The notes: a model not told the origin generated them from the sequence alone. Counted from the stretch's first letter, positions 36,208 to 45,565 are shown. The stretch: DNA of 64,000 nucleotides from G965216255 sp965216255 (GCA_965216255.1 OZ244148.1:1302001-1366000), one strand, 5' to 3'. Numbers and translations are program-made.

Positions 36208-36825
36208 TTAGAAACGACGCGAACCTGCAGGCGGACTCGTTGTGCATAAGCACTGACACGCTGCGAAAGCTTGAGGATGGTGCAGCATTGAATCGGGGGC
36301 AAGGTTGGCTGCGTTCCGGGATTTGCCAACGGCATTCTTGCTCTGGCGCCAAGACCGGTGCAGCACAGCCCTTAACGACGCTGAACCACACAACTGGTAT
36401 ACGTAGTTCTCCACGAATTCCAGGGACTCGTTCTCGAAGAAGTTGATGGATTCGCTCAATCCGGTAACCTCGCCGCAGTCAGGGTCATCAAGCGAGCCCG
36501 AGTATCCGCCACCGGTAAGCGTGGAGAAGCCTGTATTGTTGATAGCACCTATGATGGCGGCAAAAGTGACACTCTGACCCATTAGTTGCACGTTGCCGCT
36601 CAAGGTTATCTGTTTTCCCGCTTGCTCGACGTTCACGGTCATGAATCCGCTAATGCTTTCTCCCGAGCCGGAAACTGTCAGCTCTCCTGTGTACCTGCCT
36701 GCCAAGCTGAGATACCAGGGATCGTCTTCGGTTGAGTCTCAGGAGGCCAAGACCACGATCAACAGAAACAGGCCAACACATTTGGCCAGCGAAGGGAGTG
36801 CAGGGAGGCACTTGATTGGAGTCAT
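36208..36825 (-). pseudogene. lipoprotein gene with TGA in place of the lipobox Cys
   Basis: The ATG at 36825 starts a signal peptide (MTPIKCLPALPSLAK then CVGLFLLIVVLAS). The next codon is TGA at 36739-36741, exactly where a lipobox cysteine is expected, and the frame goes on as DSTEDDPWYLSLAGRYTGEL, then a beta-rich domain (GNVQLMGQSVTFAAI, GGGYSGSLDDPDCG). One base change (TGC to TGA) explains it. The last ~60 residues before 36208 look non-native. A TTG at 36705 could start a short unexported product. Family not recognised. Confidence 0.6.
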
Positions 36826-36924
36826 GGACGGGGGCCTTGCTATCATTCTATGTATATGGCCGCGACCTTACGTCTGAGATGGCCACGAAACCCGCCAGAC
36901 TACGAAACTTGTCCAACATCTGCT

Positions 36925-37300
36925 ATGAAACGTGTACAGATCCCATTTCGGCGGAAAAAAGGGCCACCACGGTCAACCGCTCAGCGCCTTAGGGCCCTTG
37001 AGAATCATCTGGAGGCAGTCTTCGACCAGTGGGGGCTCCGCTACACCGCACAGATTAATGGAGAGCCCGGAAAAAGGTTGACTTCATACTCACCGGAGCC
37101 GCGGAATACTTCGACTACCCATTTTCTGCCATCGAGCTGACCATGCTGGCCGGCCAAGTCTTTCTGCAAGGAGCGCTGGCCGCAGTTTCTGTCGAAAGCC
37201 GACAGGGTAGGGGAGCGCATCTTGTGACGCTGGAGCCGGGTATTCCGGTTGCCAGGACAGACAGGATAAGCCAGGCCCGGATTCACCGGATGCATACGCT
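36925..37300 (+). pseudogene. EcoRII-type restriction endonuclease C-terminal domain, frameshifted
   Basis: Pieces in three frames assemble into the catalytic domain of EcoRII-like nucleases: ALENHLEAVFDQWGLRYTAQ, then VDFILTGAAEYFDYPFSAIE and LTML, then AKSFCKERWPQFLSKADRVG, then LVTLEPGIPVARTDRI and QARIHRMH. The PD-(D/E)xK-like Asp is in VDFIL and the Lys in AKSFCKERW. At least two frameshifts (near 37075 and 37150) and a stop near 37224 inactivate it. No matching methylase gene is nearby. Confidence 0.65.
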
Positions 37301-38384
37301 AGCCCTGCCAGTCTATGAAATCACCAAGCGTAGCCTCCTCCCCGATTTCCGTCCCCGCCAGCCTTTCAATCGACGCGCTTACCAGGTCCCCCATGGTCAT
37401 GCACCGCTCAAACCGTGCGTCTGCATAGTGGGAAGCCAGTTGAGCGCCAAGCATGGCCACGCTTTCGTCGTCCGCGATAATGTCTTCACACATAACCTCC
37501 ATGAGGCCATCAAAGCGCCGGTGCGAGACGCGCACGCGGCGCTCAATCAGGGCCCGCTCCTCGCGCTGGTACTGCAGAATGCTGTCCGGCGCCAGCTCCT
37601 CGTGCACGATCTCCCTGAACGGTGCATTCCTCGGATACTCCTGCGGACAATAGACCATCTTCTTGCGGTGGTGGCTCTGCTGATCGAAATCGATGGGCCG
37701 AAACAAAAAGTGGTACTTTTCGAAGTCGCGGCGCACGTCCACGACAAAGTTGCCGGAGTGCATGTCCCCAAGCAGCCGTACCAGGCAGCGCTGATCAAAC
37801 TTCACAAACTGCTTGGCTAGCCGCACCCGGTTGAACCGGTGACTCGGCAGGTCGTTTTTTATGAATACATCTCCCGGAATGCCGATGATGTGCTCTTCGA
37901 CGGTTGTATCCCCGTATACATAGTAGTGGATGCGACTCGGTGAGAGGATATGCTCGAGCTCAAGACCATACACGCGGTTGGCATCCGTGATCTTAACATA
38001 GTAGTAGTCAAAATTCTCGTTCAACGCGTTCACGATACGAACGCGGTACGGCAGCGTGTTACCATAAAGACAGAGATCTATGCGATCCACATACAGGTCC
38101 TTGACGCCAGAAAGGTCGCCGTCGGAGCGCAGCAGTGCGTATGTCACCAGCAGGTCGCGATGGATTTCCCGCTGCTCGTTGCTGGTGTAAAACACGGTGG
38201 CCCAGTGGGTATCCTGCCCCTCCTGATCATACACGGGAACCATTTCAGAGTAATGGGACAGATCGCTGTAGCGGATACCCTGCGACTGGATGCGCCCGTA
38301 GGAGCGCAGATACGAAGCCAGAAAATCCGAGATGGGATATCTCGACTTCTTGCGGCTGACGATGTGTGAGGTAGCTGTTTGCAT
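37299..38384 (-). CDS. conserved hypothetical protein with kinase-like catalytic loop
   Basis: A 361-residue soluble protein. The segment VRLLGDMHSGNFVVDVRRDF followed by FRPIDFDQQSHHRKK resembles the catalytic loop (HGDxHxxN) and DFD metal motif of aminoglycoside-kinase-like and related protein-kinase-like folds, with His in the place of the usual H-G-D. Upstream beta-rich parts (DLYVDRIDLCLYGNTLPYRV, NFDYYYVKITDANRVYGLE) could be the N-lobe, with Lys in YYYVKI. The ATG at 38384 (MQTATSHIVSRKKSRYPISD) is preferred to the longer frame. Substrate unknown. The stop overlaps the end of the nuclease remnant on the other strand. Confidence 0.55.
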   Translation of the reverse strand: MQTATSHIVSRKKSRYPISDFLASYLRSYGRIQSQGIRYSDLSHYSEMVPVYDQEGQDTHWATVFYTSNEQREIHRDLLVTYALLRSDGDLSGVKDLYVDRIDLCLYGNTLPYRVRIVNALNENFDYYYVKITDANRVYGLELEHILSPSRIHYYVYGDTTVEEHIIGIPGDVFIKNDLPSHRFNRVRLAKQFVKFDQRCLVRLLGDMHSGNFVVDVRRDFEKYHFLFRPIDFDQQSHHRKKMVYCPQEYPRNAPFREIVHEELAPDSILQYQREERALIERRVRVSHRRFDGLMEVMCEDIIADDESVAMLGAQLASHYADARFERCMTMGDLVSASIERLAGTEIGEEATLGDFIDWQG

Positions 38385-38743
38385 GATCCCATTGCCGGCG
38401 GCGCCGCGCATCCTTCTTACGGGCCGGGAGCACCGCTGCTCCACACCAGGGCGCTATCCCGTATCGGCCCCTGTTGCCAGCCCGCCGCGGGATTGAAAAA
38501 CAGACACAGAGGCCGCACGCCCCACGGCACCGACCATGGCTGCACCGTCGTGTTGTACAGCCAGGATTCTGCGACACCACGAACAGCCGCCAATATAATC
38601 GTTTCCCATACAGCAATGCCGAAACCCGCAAGCGGCACCAAGGGCCTTGGCGGAGGCGCCTTGGCACCTCCGGGTCTTTGCACGGATCTTGCCGCACTAT
38701 CCGCGTCGAAATGTAAGGGCCCTATGCGCCGGCGCCGAACCAT
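38385..38743. other. intergenic region between divergent genes
   Basis: About 360 bases between the minus-strand kinase-like gene and the plus-strand glycosyltransferase. No gene is supported. It should hold both promoters; no clear box was identified. Confidence 0.4.
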
Positions 38744-40852
38744 ATGGCTGGAGAGCCGGGTATCATGTCCACTATGCCGCTAGCCGTGGAGCAGAGACGC
38801 ACGGGGCGTTCGGTGGATTCCGAAGCCCTGGATATCTCCGTAATCATTGTCAACTACAACGTCCGGGAATTCCTGCAGCAGGCCCTGCGGAGCGTGGAGC
38901 GTGCTACCAAGGCGCTACGGGCCGAAATCTTTGTCGTTGACAACAACTCGGTGGACGGCTCCGTCGAAATGGTACGGCAAGAATTCCCCGGCGTGCACAT
39001 ACTGGCGAACGAGGCCAACCTCGGCTTTGCCCGGGCCAACAACCAGGCCATTGAGCGAGCACGCGGCCGGTATCTGCTGATCCTGAATCCAGATACCATC
39101 GTCCAGGAGGATACGCTTGAAATCCTCGTACGATTCATGGATCAGCACCCGCAGGCTGGCGCGGCAGGCTGCAAGATTCTAAATCCGGACGGCACATTCG
39201 CGTGGGAAAGCCGGCGTAGCTTCCCCACTCCCCGGGTGGCCTTTTACCGAATGACGGGCCTGAGCAAACTGCTTCCGCGCAGCCGGACCTTCGGGCGGTA
39301 TAACCTTAGCTTTCTGCCCATCGATGCAATTTCCGAGGTGGATGCCCTCAGCGGCTCCTGTATGATGGTGCGGCGCTCGGCCCTCTTTCATACTTGGCAG
39401 GACCCCTTGCCTGAAGCGCATCACACCGAGCCAACCAAGGCGACAGGCCCAGGAGCCGGACTGCTGGACGAGGGCTTCTTCATGTACGGAGAGGATCTCG
39501 ACTGGTGCTACCGAATCCAGAGGGCTGGCTGGAAGATCTATTACACGCCAGAAACCCAGATAATCCACTACAAGGGAGAAAGCACGCGTAAGAGCGAATT
39601 CAGGTATGTCCGGCTCTTCCACAGTGCCATGCTGCGATTCGCCAACAAGCACCTGCAGGATGATTACCCGCGCCTTTTCCTCTGGGGACTCCGGCTGGCC
39701 GTGGTGGCGCGTGGCGCGGTCACGGGACTTGCCCGCGCCCTGCGACGGCAGTTGCTTCTGGATTTGTCGTCGCTGGTCCTCGTCCTTGCAAGCCTGGGGT
39801 GGTTCCGTTCCACGGCGCTGGATACGGGCTTCCCCCCCATTTATTACTGGCTGGTTGCCCCCGGCTTTGCCGCCCTGGCGACCGGCGCCATCGGTGTAGT
39901 GGGTGGATATCGGGGACGTGGCAGGCGGCTGGGACCGGTGCTTATCGGCGTGCTTGCGGCCGTGGTTCTGCTGGCTGCCGCCTCCTTTTTCTTCAAGCAG
40001 ATCGCCTTTTCACGAGCGGTCCTTCTTGCCAGTATTCCAGCTGCCGTTCTGGTTCTTGCCGCGATCCGGCTTGTGCGGCGCGGCAGGGGGCGCATGCACG
40101 GGCGCACGCTCTTCGTGGGCCGCGCTAGTGAGGCGCTTCGGCTGCGGAGGGCGCTGCAGAAAAGCGGGAGGCCCCCATTCGATCTGGTTGGCTACGTGGA
40201 GACGGAGCCCACGCCAACGCCCAATGCCGACGACGCCGCGCCCCGGCTAGGCACGCTCCACCAGCTTCGGGACATAGTGAAGCTGCGCGGCATCAACGAT
40301 GTAGTCTTTGCCTCCTCCAGCCTTTCGAACAAGACTATCTTCACACTCATGCAACGCCTGCACGGGCTGCCCGCCCAGTGCCGCATCCTGGCGGAAGACC
40401 GAAAACACATTATCGGCAAGGCATCCATCGATGACTTTTCTGCTACGACTTTCCTCGAAGCAGAAGATGCGCTCGGAGCTCTGCGCGGCTCGCATCGAAT
40501 TTTCGATGGAGCCGTGGCGCTGGTCGGGGCGCTAGCGCACCCGCTGGTCACCGCTGCGGCACGGGTCCGCGGAACGGGCTCCTTCTGGGGTGAACTGGCC
40601 GGGCGCACGCGCCAGTGGCCTGACGTGTTCCTCGGACGCCGTCCCCTGGTCGGGTACCGGGCGGATGAAGACTTCGTTCCTCCGCCCGAGTGGCGTCTTA
40701 AGCAGGGAGTCTTTGCCGTCACCGACGCGTTGGACCGGCGGGCGCGCCTTCAGCGGGATGAAGCGGAGCAAGCGTACTGGTACTACGTTAGGAACCAGTC
40801 CGCCTTTCTGGACGGGATCATCGTACTGAGGGCCATCCGATTGATGGGTTAG
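38744..40852 (+). CDS. GT2 glycosyltransferase fused to membrane/Rossmann module of sugar-transferase type
   Basis: A 702-residue fusion. Residues ~30-330 form a GT2 (rhamnosyltransferase-like) domain: SVIIVNYNVREFLQQALRSV, EIFVVDNNSVDGS, NEANLGFARANNQAI, LILNPDTIVQED (DxD), and FFMYGEDLDWCYRI. Four membrane helices follow (~350-450), then a CoA-binding/Rossmann segment (GRTLFVGRASEALRLRRALQ, YVETEPTP) like that preceding the catalytic part of polyprenyl sugar transferases. The C-terminus resembles such a transferase only weakly and lacks its KFRSM-type motif. The complete sugar transferase at 45566 may act in the same exopolysaccharide or O-antigen pathway. A start at 38765 (MSTMPLAVE) is possible. 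Confidence 0.75.
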   Translation: MAGEPGIMSTMPLAVEQRRTGRSVDSEALDISVIIVNYNVREFLQQALRSVERATKALRAEIFVVDNNSVDGSVEMVRQEFPGVHILANEANLGFARANNQAIERARGRYLLILNPDTIVQEDTLEILVRFMDQHPQAGAAGCKILNPDGTFAWESRRSFPTPRVAFYRMTGLSKLLPRSRTFGRYNLSFLPIDAISEVDALSGSCMMVRRSALFHTWQDPLPEAHHTEPTKATGPGAGLLDEGFFMYGEDLDWCYRIQRAGWKIYYTPETQIIHYKGESTRKSEFRYVRLFHSAMLRFANKHLQDDYPRLFLWGLRLAVVARGAVTGLARALRRQLLLDLSSLVLVLASLGWFRSTALDTGFPPIYYWLVAPGFAALATGAIGVVGGYRGRGRRLGPVLIGVLAAVVLLAAASFFFKQIAFSRAVLLASIPAAVLVLAAIRLVRRGRGRMHGRTLFVGRASEALRLRRALQKSGRPPFDLVGYVETEPTPTPNADDAAPRLGTLHQLRDIVKLRGINDVVFASSSLSNKTIFTLMQRLHGLPAQCRILAEDRKHIIGKASIDDFSATTFLEAEDALGALRGSHRIFDGAVALVGALAHPLVTAAARVRGTGSFWGELAGRTRQWPDVFLGRRPLVGYRADEDFVPPPEWRLKQGVFAVTDALDRRARLQRDEAEQAYWYYVRNQSAFLDGIIVLRAIRLMG

Positions 40853-40882
40853 GGATATCGCGCCTTACGATAGCAGAAAGCT

Positions 40883-41887
40883 ATGGCCAAATCCAAAACG
40901 AAGTACCTGCTCGATTTTGAAAAGCCGCTCGTTGACCTCGAGGAAAAGCTCGACGAGATGAGGGCCGTGGACACGAGTCGGAGCGACGTGGACCTCTCGG
41001 ACGAAATCGCGGCGCTGGCCGCGCGCGTGGACGAACTGCGCACCTCTATCTATCGCAATCTCACCCGCTGGCAGCGGGTCCAGATCGCGCGGCATCCGCT
41101 ACGCCCCTATACGCTGGATTACATCGAAGCCCTTACGTCCGGCTTCGTGGAAATGCACGGGGACCGCGCCTATGGGGATGACCGCGCCATTGTTGGCGGC
41201 TTCGCCACGCTCCGGGGCAGCGCCTACGGCTACCGCGACCGTACCATACTGGTCGTGGGACACCAGAAGGGACGCAATACTAAGAGCCGCAAGTTCAGGC
41301 GGTTTGGCATGCCCAATCCGGAGGGATACCGAAAAGCCGGCCGGCTCATGAAGCTGGCAGCCAAGTACCACAAGCCGGTAGTCTGCCTCATTGATACGCC
41401 GGGCGCCTATCCGGGGATGGAGGCCGAAGAGCGTGGGCAGGCAGAAGCCATTGCCCGCAATCTATTTGAGATGGCCCGGCTGCCGTCGCCTATCGTTGTA
41501 GTCATTATCGGCGAAGGCGCCTCGGGCGGAGCGCTCGGAATCGGTGTCGGCGACAGGCTGCTGATGCTGGAGAATGCCTGGTACTCGGTGATTGCCCCCG
41601 AAAGCTGTTCTTCCATTCTCTGGCGCTCCTGGGATTACAAGGAGGAAGCTGCGCGCGCACTCAAGCTTACGGCAACCGACTTGATAGAGGTAGGGGTCAT
41701 CGATTCCATCGTACCCGAGCCCACGGGCGGAGCGCACCGCGATCCAGGCAGGGCCTTCGACGCGGTAGGCAGCGCCATAGGCGCCGCGCTGACGGAACTG
41801 GAGCCATTATCCACCCAAGAGCTGCTGGACTTGCGCCTTGCAAAACTGGACCGGATAGGCGTGTTCGAGGAAGGGGCGGCGCCTTGA
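40883..41887 (+). CDS. accA: acetyl-CoA carboxylase carboxyltransferase subunit alpha
   Basis: Alpha subunit of the carboxyltransferase that moves CO2 from carboxybiotin to acetyl-CoA in fatty acid synthesis. Hallmarks are LDFEKPLVDLEEKLDEM, RPYTLDYIEALTSGFVEMHG, DRAYGDDRAIVGG, VVGHQKGRNTKSR, the oxyanion-hole LIDTPGAYPGMEAEERGQAE, and IGEGASGGALGIGVGDRLLM. Length 334 is usual. It starts 30 bp after the glycosyltransferase, but the families are unrelated in function. Intact. Confidence 0.96.
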   Translation: MAKSKTKYLLDFEKPLVDLEEKLDEMRAVDTSRSDVDLSDEIAALAARVDELRTSIYRNLTRWQRVQIARHPLRPYTLDYIEALTSGFVEMHGDRAYGDDRAIVGGFATLRGSAYGYRDRTILVVGHQKGRNTKSRKFRRFGMPNPEGYRKAGRLMKLAAKYHKPVVCLIDTPGAYPGMEAEERGQAEAIARNLFEMARLPSPIVVVIIGEGASGGALGIGVGDRLLMLENAWYSVIAPESCSSILWRSWDYKEEAARALKLTATDLIEVGVIDSIVPEPTGGAHRDPGRAFDAVGSAIGAALTELEPLSTQELLDLRLAKLDRIGVFEEGAAP

Positions 41888-42229
41888 GGCATGTGGACTG
41901 GTCGATCTTGCCTTGTTGGCGCCTTCTACAAAGCTGTGCAGCACAATAGAGACCTAGTGGTGGCCTTCCTCGACCGTCATCAAAAATGGCTAGGTAATTC
42001 TGATATTCTTGCCATAAGCGGCTGCAATTTTGGCAACAAAGCGATTAACAACCAGGTCATTGGCGGGCATGGGGGTGATAGAAAGATCGCTTTCGAAATC
42101 CCACGAAAAGCTCCCTGCGTACTTGACTCTGCGCTCTTCAGCGAGCACAGCTTTTGGGAGAACCCAACGGGAGTTCGTTCAAATGGGTTAAGAGCGAGTA
42201 TCCCTTGACGGTCTTTAGTATAAGATCTA
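41888..42229. other. intergenic region with possible remnant
   Basis: About 340 bases. A plus-strand frame (41891-42208) has no recognised product. On the minus strand about 65 codons read KYAGSFSWDFESDLSITPMP and NDLVVNRFVAKIAAAYGKNI without a start, perhaps a gene remnant. The AT-rich end near 42215 may hold the nadC promoter. Confidence 0.35.
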
Positions 42230-42250
42230 ATGTGCCCAGTACCTCCTGTA

Positions 42251-43150
42251 ATGCATTCAGATCTCCCTCACTATATTCGCCCGCTCGATGTGGCTAGGGT
42301 GCTCGAGAGCGCCCTGAGAGAAGACATGGGTTTCGGCGATGTAACGACAGAGGCCACAATCCCTCCAGGCACCACGGGCATCGGCCGATTTATGGCCAAG
42401 GAAGACGGCATTCTCGCCGGCCTGTTCGTAGCAAAGCAGCTTTTCGGCATGGTAGACAGCACTGCGAAGGTAGAGTGGTATGAACGCGACGGCGGCACTG
42501 TAGCACAGGGCGAGATTTTCGGATCAGTGCAGGCAAGGGCGCGCAGTCTCCTATTGGCAGAGCGCCTGGCCCTCAACATCCTGCAGCGCATGAGCGGCAT
42601 TGCCACGGCAACGCGCGAAATGGTTCAGGCCATAGAGCCGTTTCCTACCCGCATTCGGGACACGCGCAAGACCGTTCCCGGGCTGCGTCTCCTGGACAAA
42701 TGGGCCGTACGGCTGGGCGGCGGTGAAAATCATCGGCTGGGCCTCTACGACAGGATCCTGATCAAGGACAATCACATTGCCGCCGCCGGCGGTATCCGGC
42801 CTGCGCTCGAGGCTGCGCAGACCTACGCCCGCCAAAGCAACCGAGCCATCCCCGTTGACGTGGAAGCACGAACGCTGGCGGAGGTATCTGAAGCCCTTGC
42901 AGTCGGTGGCTTCGAAGTGCTGCTCCTGGATAACATGGCACGCCTCCGGCCGGACGGCAGCGTGGACGCGGATATGCTGCAGGCCGCCGTAGTTCTTGTC
43001 GACGGGCGCTTTGGCACGGAAGCCTCGGGGAACGTTACGCTGCAGACGGTGCGCGCGATCGCGGCCACGGGCGTGGACCATATCTCGAGCGGCAGCCTGA
43101 CCCACTCTGTCCGGGCACTCGACATTTCACTGAAAATAGAAATATGCTGA
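42251..43150 (+). CDS. nadC: nicotinate-nucleotide pyrophosphorylase (carboxylating)
   Basis: Converts quinolinate and PRPP to nicotinic acid mononucleotide in NAD biosynthesis. Signatures are ALREDMGFGDVTTEATIPPG, RSLLLAERLALNILQRMSGI, the active-site TRIRDTRKTVPGLRLLDKWA, VRLGGGENHRLGLYDRILIK, DVEARTLAE, and the C-terminal DHISSGSLTHSV. I chose the ATG at 42251 because homologues begin close to the IRPLDV segment; 42230 is an alternative adding seven residues. The deacetylase gene follows 18 bp downstream. Confidence 0.94.
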   Translation: MHSDLPHYIRPLDVARVLESALREDMGFGDVTTEATIPPGTTGIGRFMAKEDGILAGLFVAKQLFGMVDSTAKVEWYERDGGTVAQGEIFGSVQARARSLLLAERLALNILQRMSGIATATREMVQAIEPFPTRIRDTRKTVPGLRLLDKWAVRLGGGENHRLGLYDRILIKDNHIAAAGGIRPALEAAQTYARQSNRAIPVDVEARTLAEVSEALAVGGFEVLLLDNMARLRPDGSVDADMLQAAVVLVDGRFGTEASGNVTLQTVRAIAATGVDHISSGSLTHSVRALDISLKIEIC

Positions 43151-43168
43151 CCAGCCCGCCGCAGGTCC

Positions 43169-44287
43169 GTGCCTGACTACCGCATCGTGTACCATAGCGA
43201 GAGCCAAACGTACGACTTTGGCCCCTCCCACCCCTTTAGCCCGCTGAGGCAGGCGCTGGTGCTGGACCTATTGCGCGCACTGGATGCCCTGCCTTCGCTG
43301 GAAGAGCCGCCCGTCGCGCAGCGCAGCCACCTCCTCTCTGTCCACGACGATACCTTTGTTGAACAGGTGGAGCTGGCGTCCGTCGGCAAGCTGCGTCCAG
43401 ACCGCATGGTCTACGGCCTGGGCACAGGTGACGTACCCATTTTTGCAGGCATGGACCGTGCGGCCCGCATCCTTGTCGGAGGAACGCTTGCGGCCGCCCG
43501 GATGGTGCAGCAGACGCGGCGCGTCCTGCATCTGGGCGGCGGCCTGCACCACGCACACCGCGGGCGTGCCGCGGGTTTCTGCGTCTACAACGACGTCGCC
43601 ATAGCCATCCGCCAACTGGTGGGTCAGGGCCTTCGGGTGGCCTATCTGGATATTGATGCCCACCACGGCGACGGCGTGCAGGCCCTCTTCTACGACGAGC
43701 CGCACGTCTTGACCATCAGCCTGCACGAATCCGGTCGCTACATCTTTCCCGGCACAGGCTTTGTCGACGAAATTGGTACGGGCACCGGCCAGGGCTACGC
43801 CCTGAACCTGCCCCTGGCGCCGCGGACTGACCACGACAGTTACCTGGAGGTCTTCGATCTGGTGGTGCCACAGGCGCTCCAGCGCTTTCAGGCCGACGTA
43901 CTGGTCGTGGAGTGTGGCGCCGACGCCCATGCAAGGGATCCGCTGGCACATCTTGCGCTTGCCTCACAAACGTATGAGGAGCTCTTCATCCGCATCTTCT
44001 CGCAAGCGGAGGCCTTCTGCGGCAACCGGCTGGTTCTGCACCTGGGGGGAGGCTACGATCTGGATGCCACGGTTCGTATCTGGACCATACTGGCGCTTTA
44101 CGTGCAGGGGCTTCCGCTTCCGGAGCGTCTTCCCGCCACGTGGGTATCACGGTGGGAAAACACATTGGATGTAAATCTTTCGCCCACGCTGCACGACGCG
44201 ACCCGCAGCCCAGTTGTCGCCGCCGCAGCGCGCCTGAACCTGCGCGAAGCGCACCGCCTTATGGACCTAATTACCCCGTACTGGTGA
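43169..44287 (+). CDS. AcuC/histone-deacetylase-family zinc deacetylase
   Basis: Arginase/deacetylase-fold enzyme of the AcuC type, which deacetylates lysines on metabolic enzymes such as acetyl-CoA synthetase. The catalytic His pair is in LGGGLHHAHRGRAAGFCVYN, zinc ligands in YLDIDAHHGDGVQ, and conserved SLHESGRYIFPGTG and ECGADAHARDPL. Length 372 matches. The GTG start at 43169 begins MPDYRIVYHSESQTYDFGPS, the right family N-terminus. Its stop overlaps the ATG of the next gene (TGATG). The physiological substrate is unknown. Confidence 0.9.
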   Translation: MPDYRIVYHSESQTYDFGPSHPFSPLRQALVLDLLRALDALPSLEEPPVAQRSHLLSVHDDTFVEQVELASVGKLRPDRMVYGLGTGDVPIFAGMDRAARILVGGTLAAARMVQQTRRVLHLGGGLHHAHRGRAAGFCVYNDVAIAIRQLVGQGLRVAYLDIDAHHGDGVQALFYDEPHVLTISLHESGRYIFPGTGFVDEIGTGTGQGYALNLPLAPRTDHDSYLEVFDLVVPQALQRFQADVLVVECGADAHARDPLAHLALASQTYEELFIRIFSQAEAFCGNRLVLHLGGGYDLDATVRIWTILALYVQGLPLPERLPATWVSRWENTLDVNLSPTLHDATRSPVVAAAARLNLREAHRLMDLITPYW

Positions 44288-45537
44288 TGCTTGCTACTGG
44301 TAGTGCGCTGCGCATAGACAAAGACCGCTTCCGCCACACGTTCCACGCGCTTACGCGCGCCGGCGCCACGCCGGAAGGGGGCCTGAACCGCCCGGCACTC
44401 AGTCCTCCTCATCTAGAGGCGCGGCAAGTGTTCCGGGAGATGATCGCGGCCCGCGGCTTCGAAATCCGTGAGGACACGGCAGGCAACCTTTCGGCAAGCC
44501 TTCCCTCGGGAGGCGCGGACGCGCCCACGCTGGTCTTCGGATCGCACCTTGATTCCGTTCCCAATGGCGGCAGATTCGACGGAACGCTCGGCGTGGCTGC
44601 CGCCTTCGAGGCGCTGGAATGCGTCCGGGACAGCGGCCTGACGCTTCGCTGCAACCTCGAAGTTATCGACTTCACGGACGAGGAAGGCACGTGGGTATCC
44701 CTGATGGGCAGCCGCGCCGCCACCGGTGCGCTGAGCATCAAGGACCTGGCCAATCCACGCGGATCCCGGGAAGCGTTCGAAGCCGCACTCGCGCGGGCAG
44801 GCCTCACGCCAGAGGGCATCCTGCAGGCCAGCCGTGCCGGCGAAGACATCGCGGGCTACCTCGAGATGCACATCGAACAGGGCACGCGTCTGGAGGACGC
44901 GCGCCTGGATATTGGTGTCGTCAGCGGCATGGTGGGTATCACCATGTATATGGTTACCTTCCGGGGACGGGCCAATCACGCCGGCACCACGCCCATGCAG
45001 CAGCGCAGGGACGCCACACAGGGAGCCTCGGCCCTGGCGCTGGATGTCCGGCGAATAGTGATGCGGGACTTCCCGAACTGCGTGGCCAATGTGGGAAAGA
45101 TGACCTTCGCTCCCGGGGCCTTCAACATCGTGGCCGATCGCGTGACCGCCTACCTCGAAATACGCAGCCAGGACGCCGCGCAGATCCAGGCCCTGGAAGC
45201 CGTGCTGCGCCAAGCAGCCTCCCGCATCGCCGAAGAACACGCGCTCACCGTCGATTTTGCCTTTCTTGAAGCGGTAGAGCCCAGGTTCCTGGATGAGCCT
45301 GTATGCCAGGCGATCGAGGGCGCGGCCGAGCGGCTCGGCCTTGCGCACCGGAGGCTTCCGTCTCTTGCGGGTCACGACGCCCAGTCCATGGGGCGGATCT
45401 GTCCATCCGGACTCTTCTTTGTACCCTCCATCGGCGGCTTCAGTCACTCGTCCCTCGAGGCCACCGCGTGGGAAGACTGCGAGCGGGGCGCCAACACGCT
45501 GCTGCAGGCCGTGGTGTCGCTTGCCGCAGGCTCCTAG
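44287..45537 (+). CDS. M20-family amidohydrolase (hydantoinase/carbamoylase type)
   Basis: Zinc amidohydrolase of the group with allantoate amidohydrolase, N-carbamoyl-amino-acid hydrolase and ureidoglycolate hydrolase; these act on C-N bonds of carbamoyl or amidino acids. Motifs are VFGSHLDSVPNGGRFDGTLG (metal ligands), IDFTDEEGTW, MHIEQGTRLED, and NHAGTTPMQQRRDA in the dimerisation domain. A C-terminal GHDAQSMGRICPSG and GGFSHSSLEATAWED complete the site. The ATG at 44287, overlapping the previous stop by one base, is preferred over the longer frame. The coupling with the deacetylase is curious but does not fix a substrate. Confidence 0.88.
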   Translation: MLATGSALRIDKDRFRHTFHALTRAGATPEGGLNRPALSPPHLEARQVFREMIAARGFEIREDTAGNLSASLPSGGADAPTLVFGSHLDSVPNGGRFDGTLGVAAAFEALECVRDSGLTLRCNLEVIDFTDEEGTWVSLMGSRAATGALSIKDLANPRGSREAFEAALARAGLTPEGILQASRAGEDIAGYLEMHIEQGTRLEDARLDIGVVSGMVGITMYMVTFRGRANHAGTTPMQQRRDATQGASALALDVRRIVMRDFPNCVANVGKMTFAPGAFNIVADRVTAYLEIRSQDAAQIQALEAVLRQAASRIAEEHALTVDFAFLEAVEPRFLDEPVCQAIEGAAERLGLAHRRLPSLAGHDAQSMGRICPSGLFFVPSIGGFSHSSLEATAWEDCERGANTLLQAVVSLAAGS

Positions 45538-45565
45538 TCACTGTTTTTGCCATCGAAGCGCAACC

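Noticed and set aside
4104..36825. Genetic-code change or stop readthrough, suggested by in-frame stops in mod, res, M24 and the lipoprotein gene
   Set aside because: All three stop codons occur and replace different residues (Arg, Tyr, Trp, Cys), accompanied by frameshifts, while intact genes end normally at TGA, TAA and TAG.
41891..42208. 105-codon frame between accA and nadC
   Set aside because: No recognisable product; a better-looking but startless minus-strand frame overlaps it, suggesting debris.
43169..45537. A dedicated polyamine or acetyl-amino-acid degradation operon from the overlapping deacetylase and M20 genes
   Set aside because: Overlap shows co-transcription only; neither active site reveals the substrate and no transporter or regulator accompanies them.
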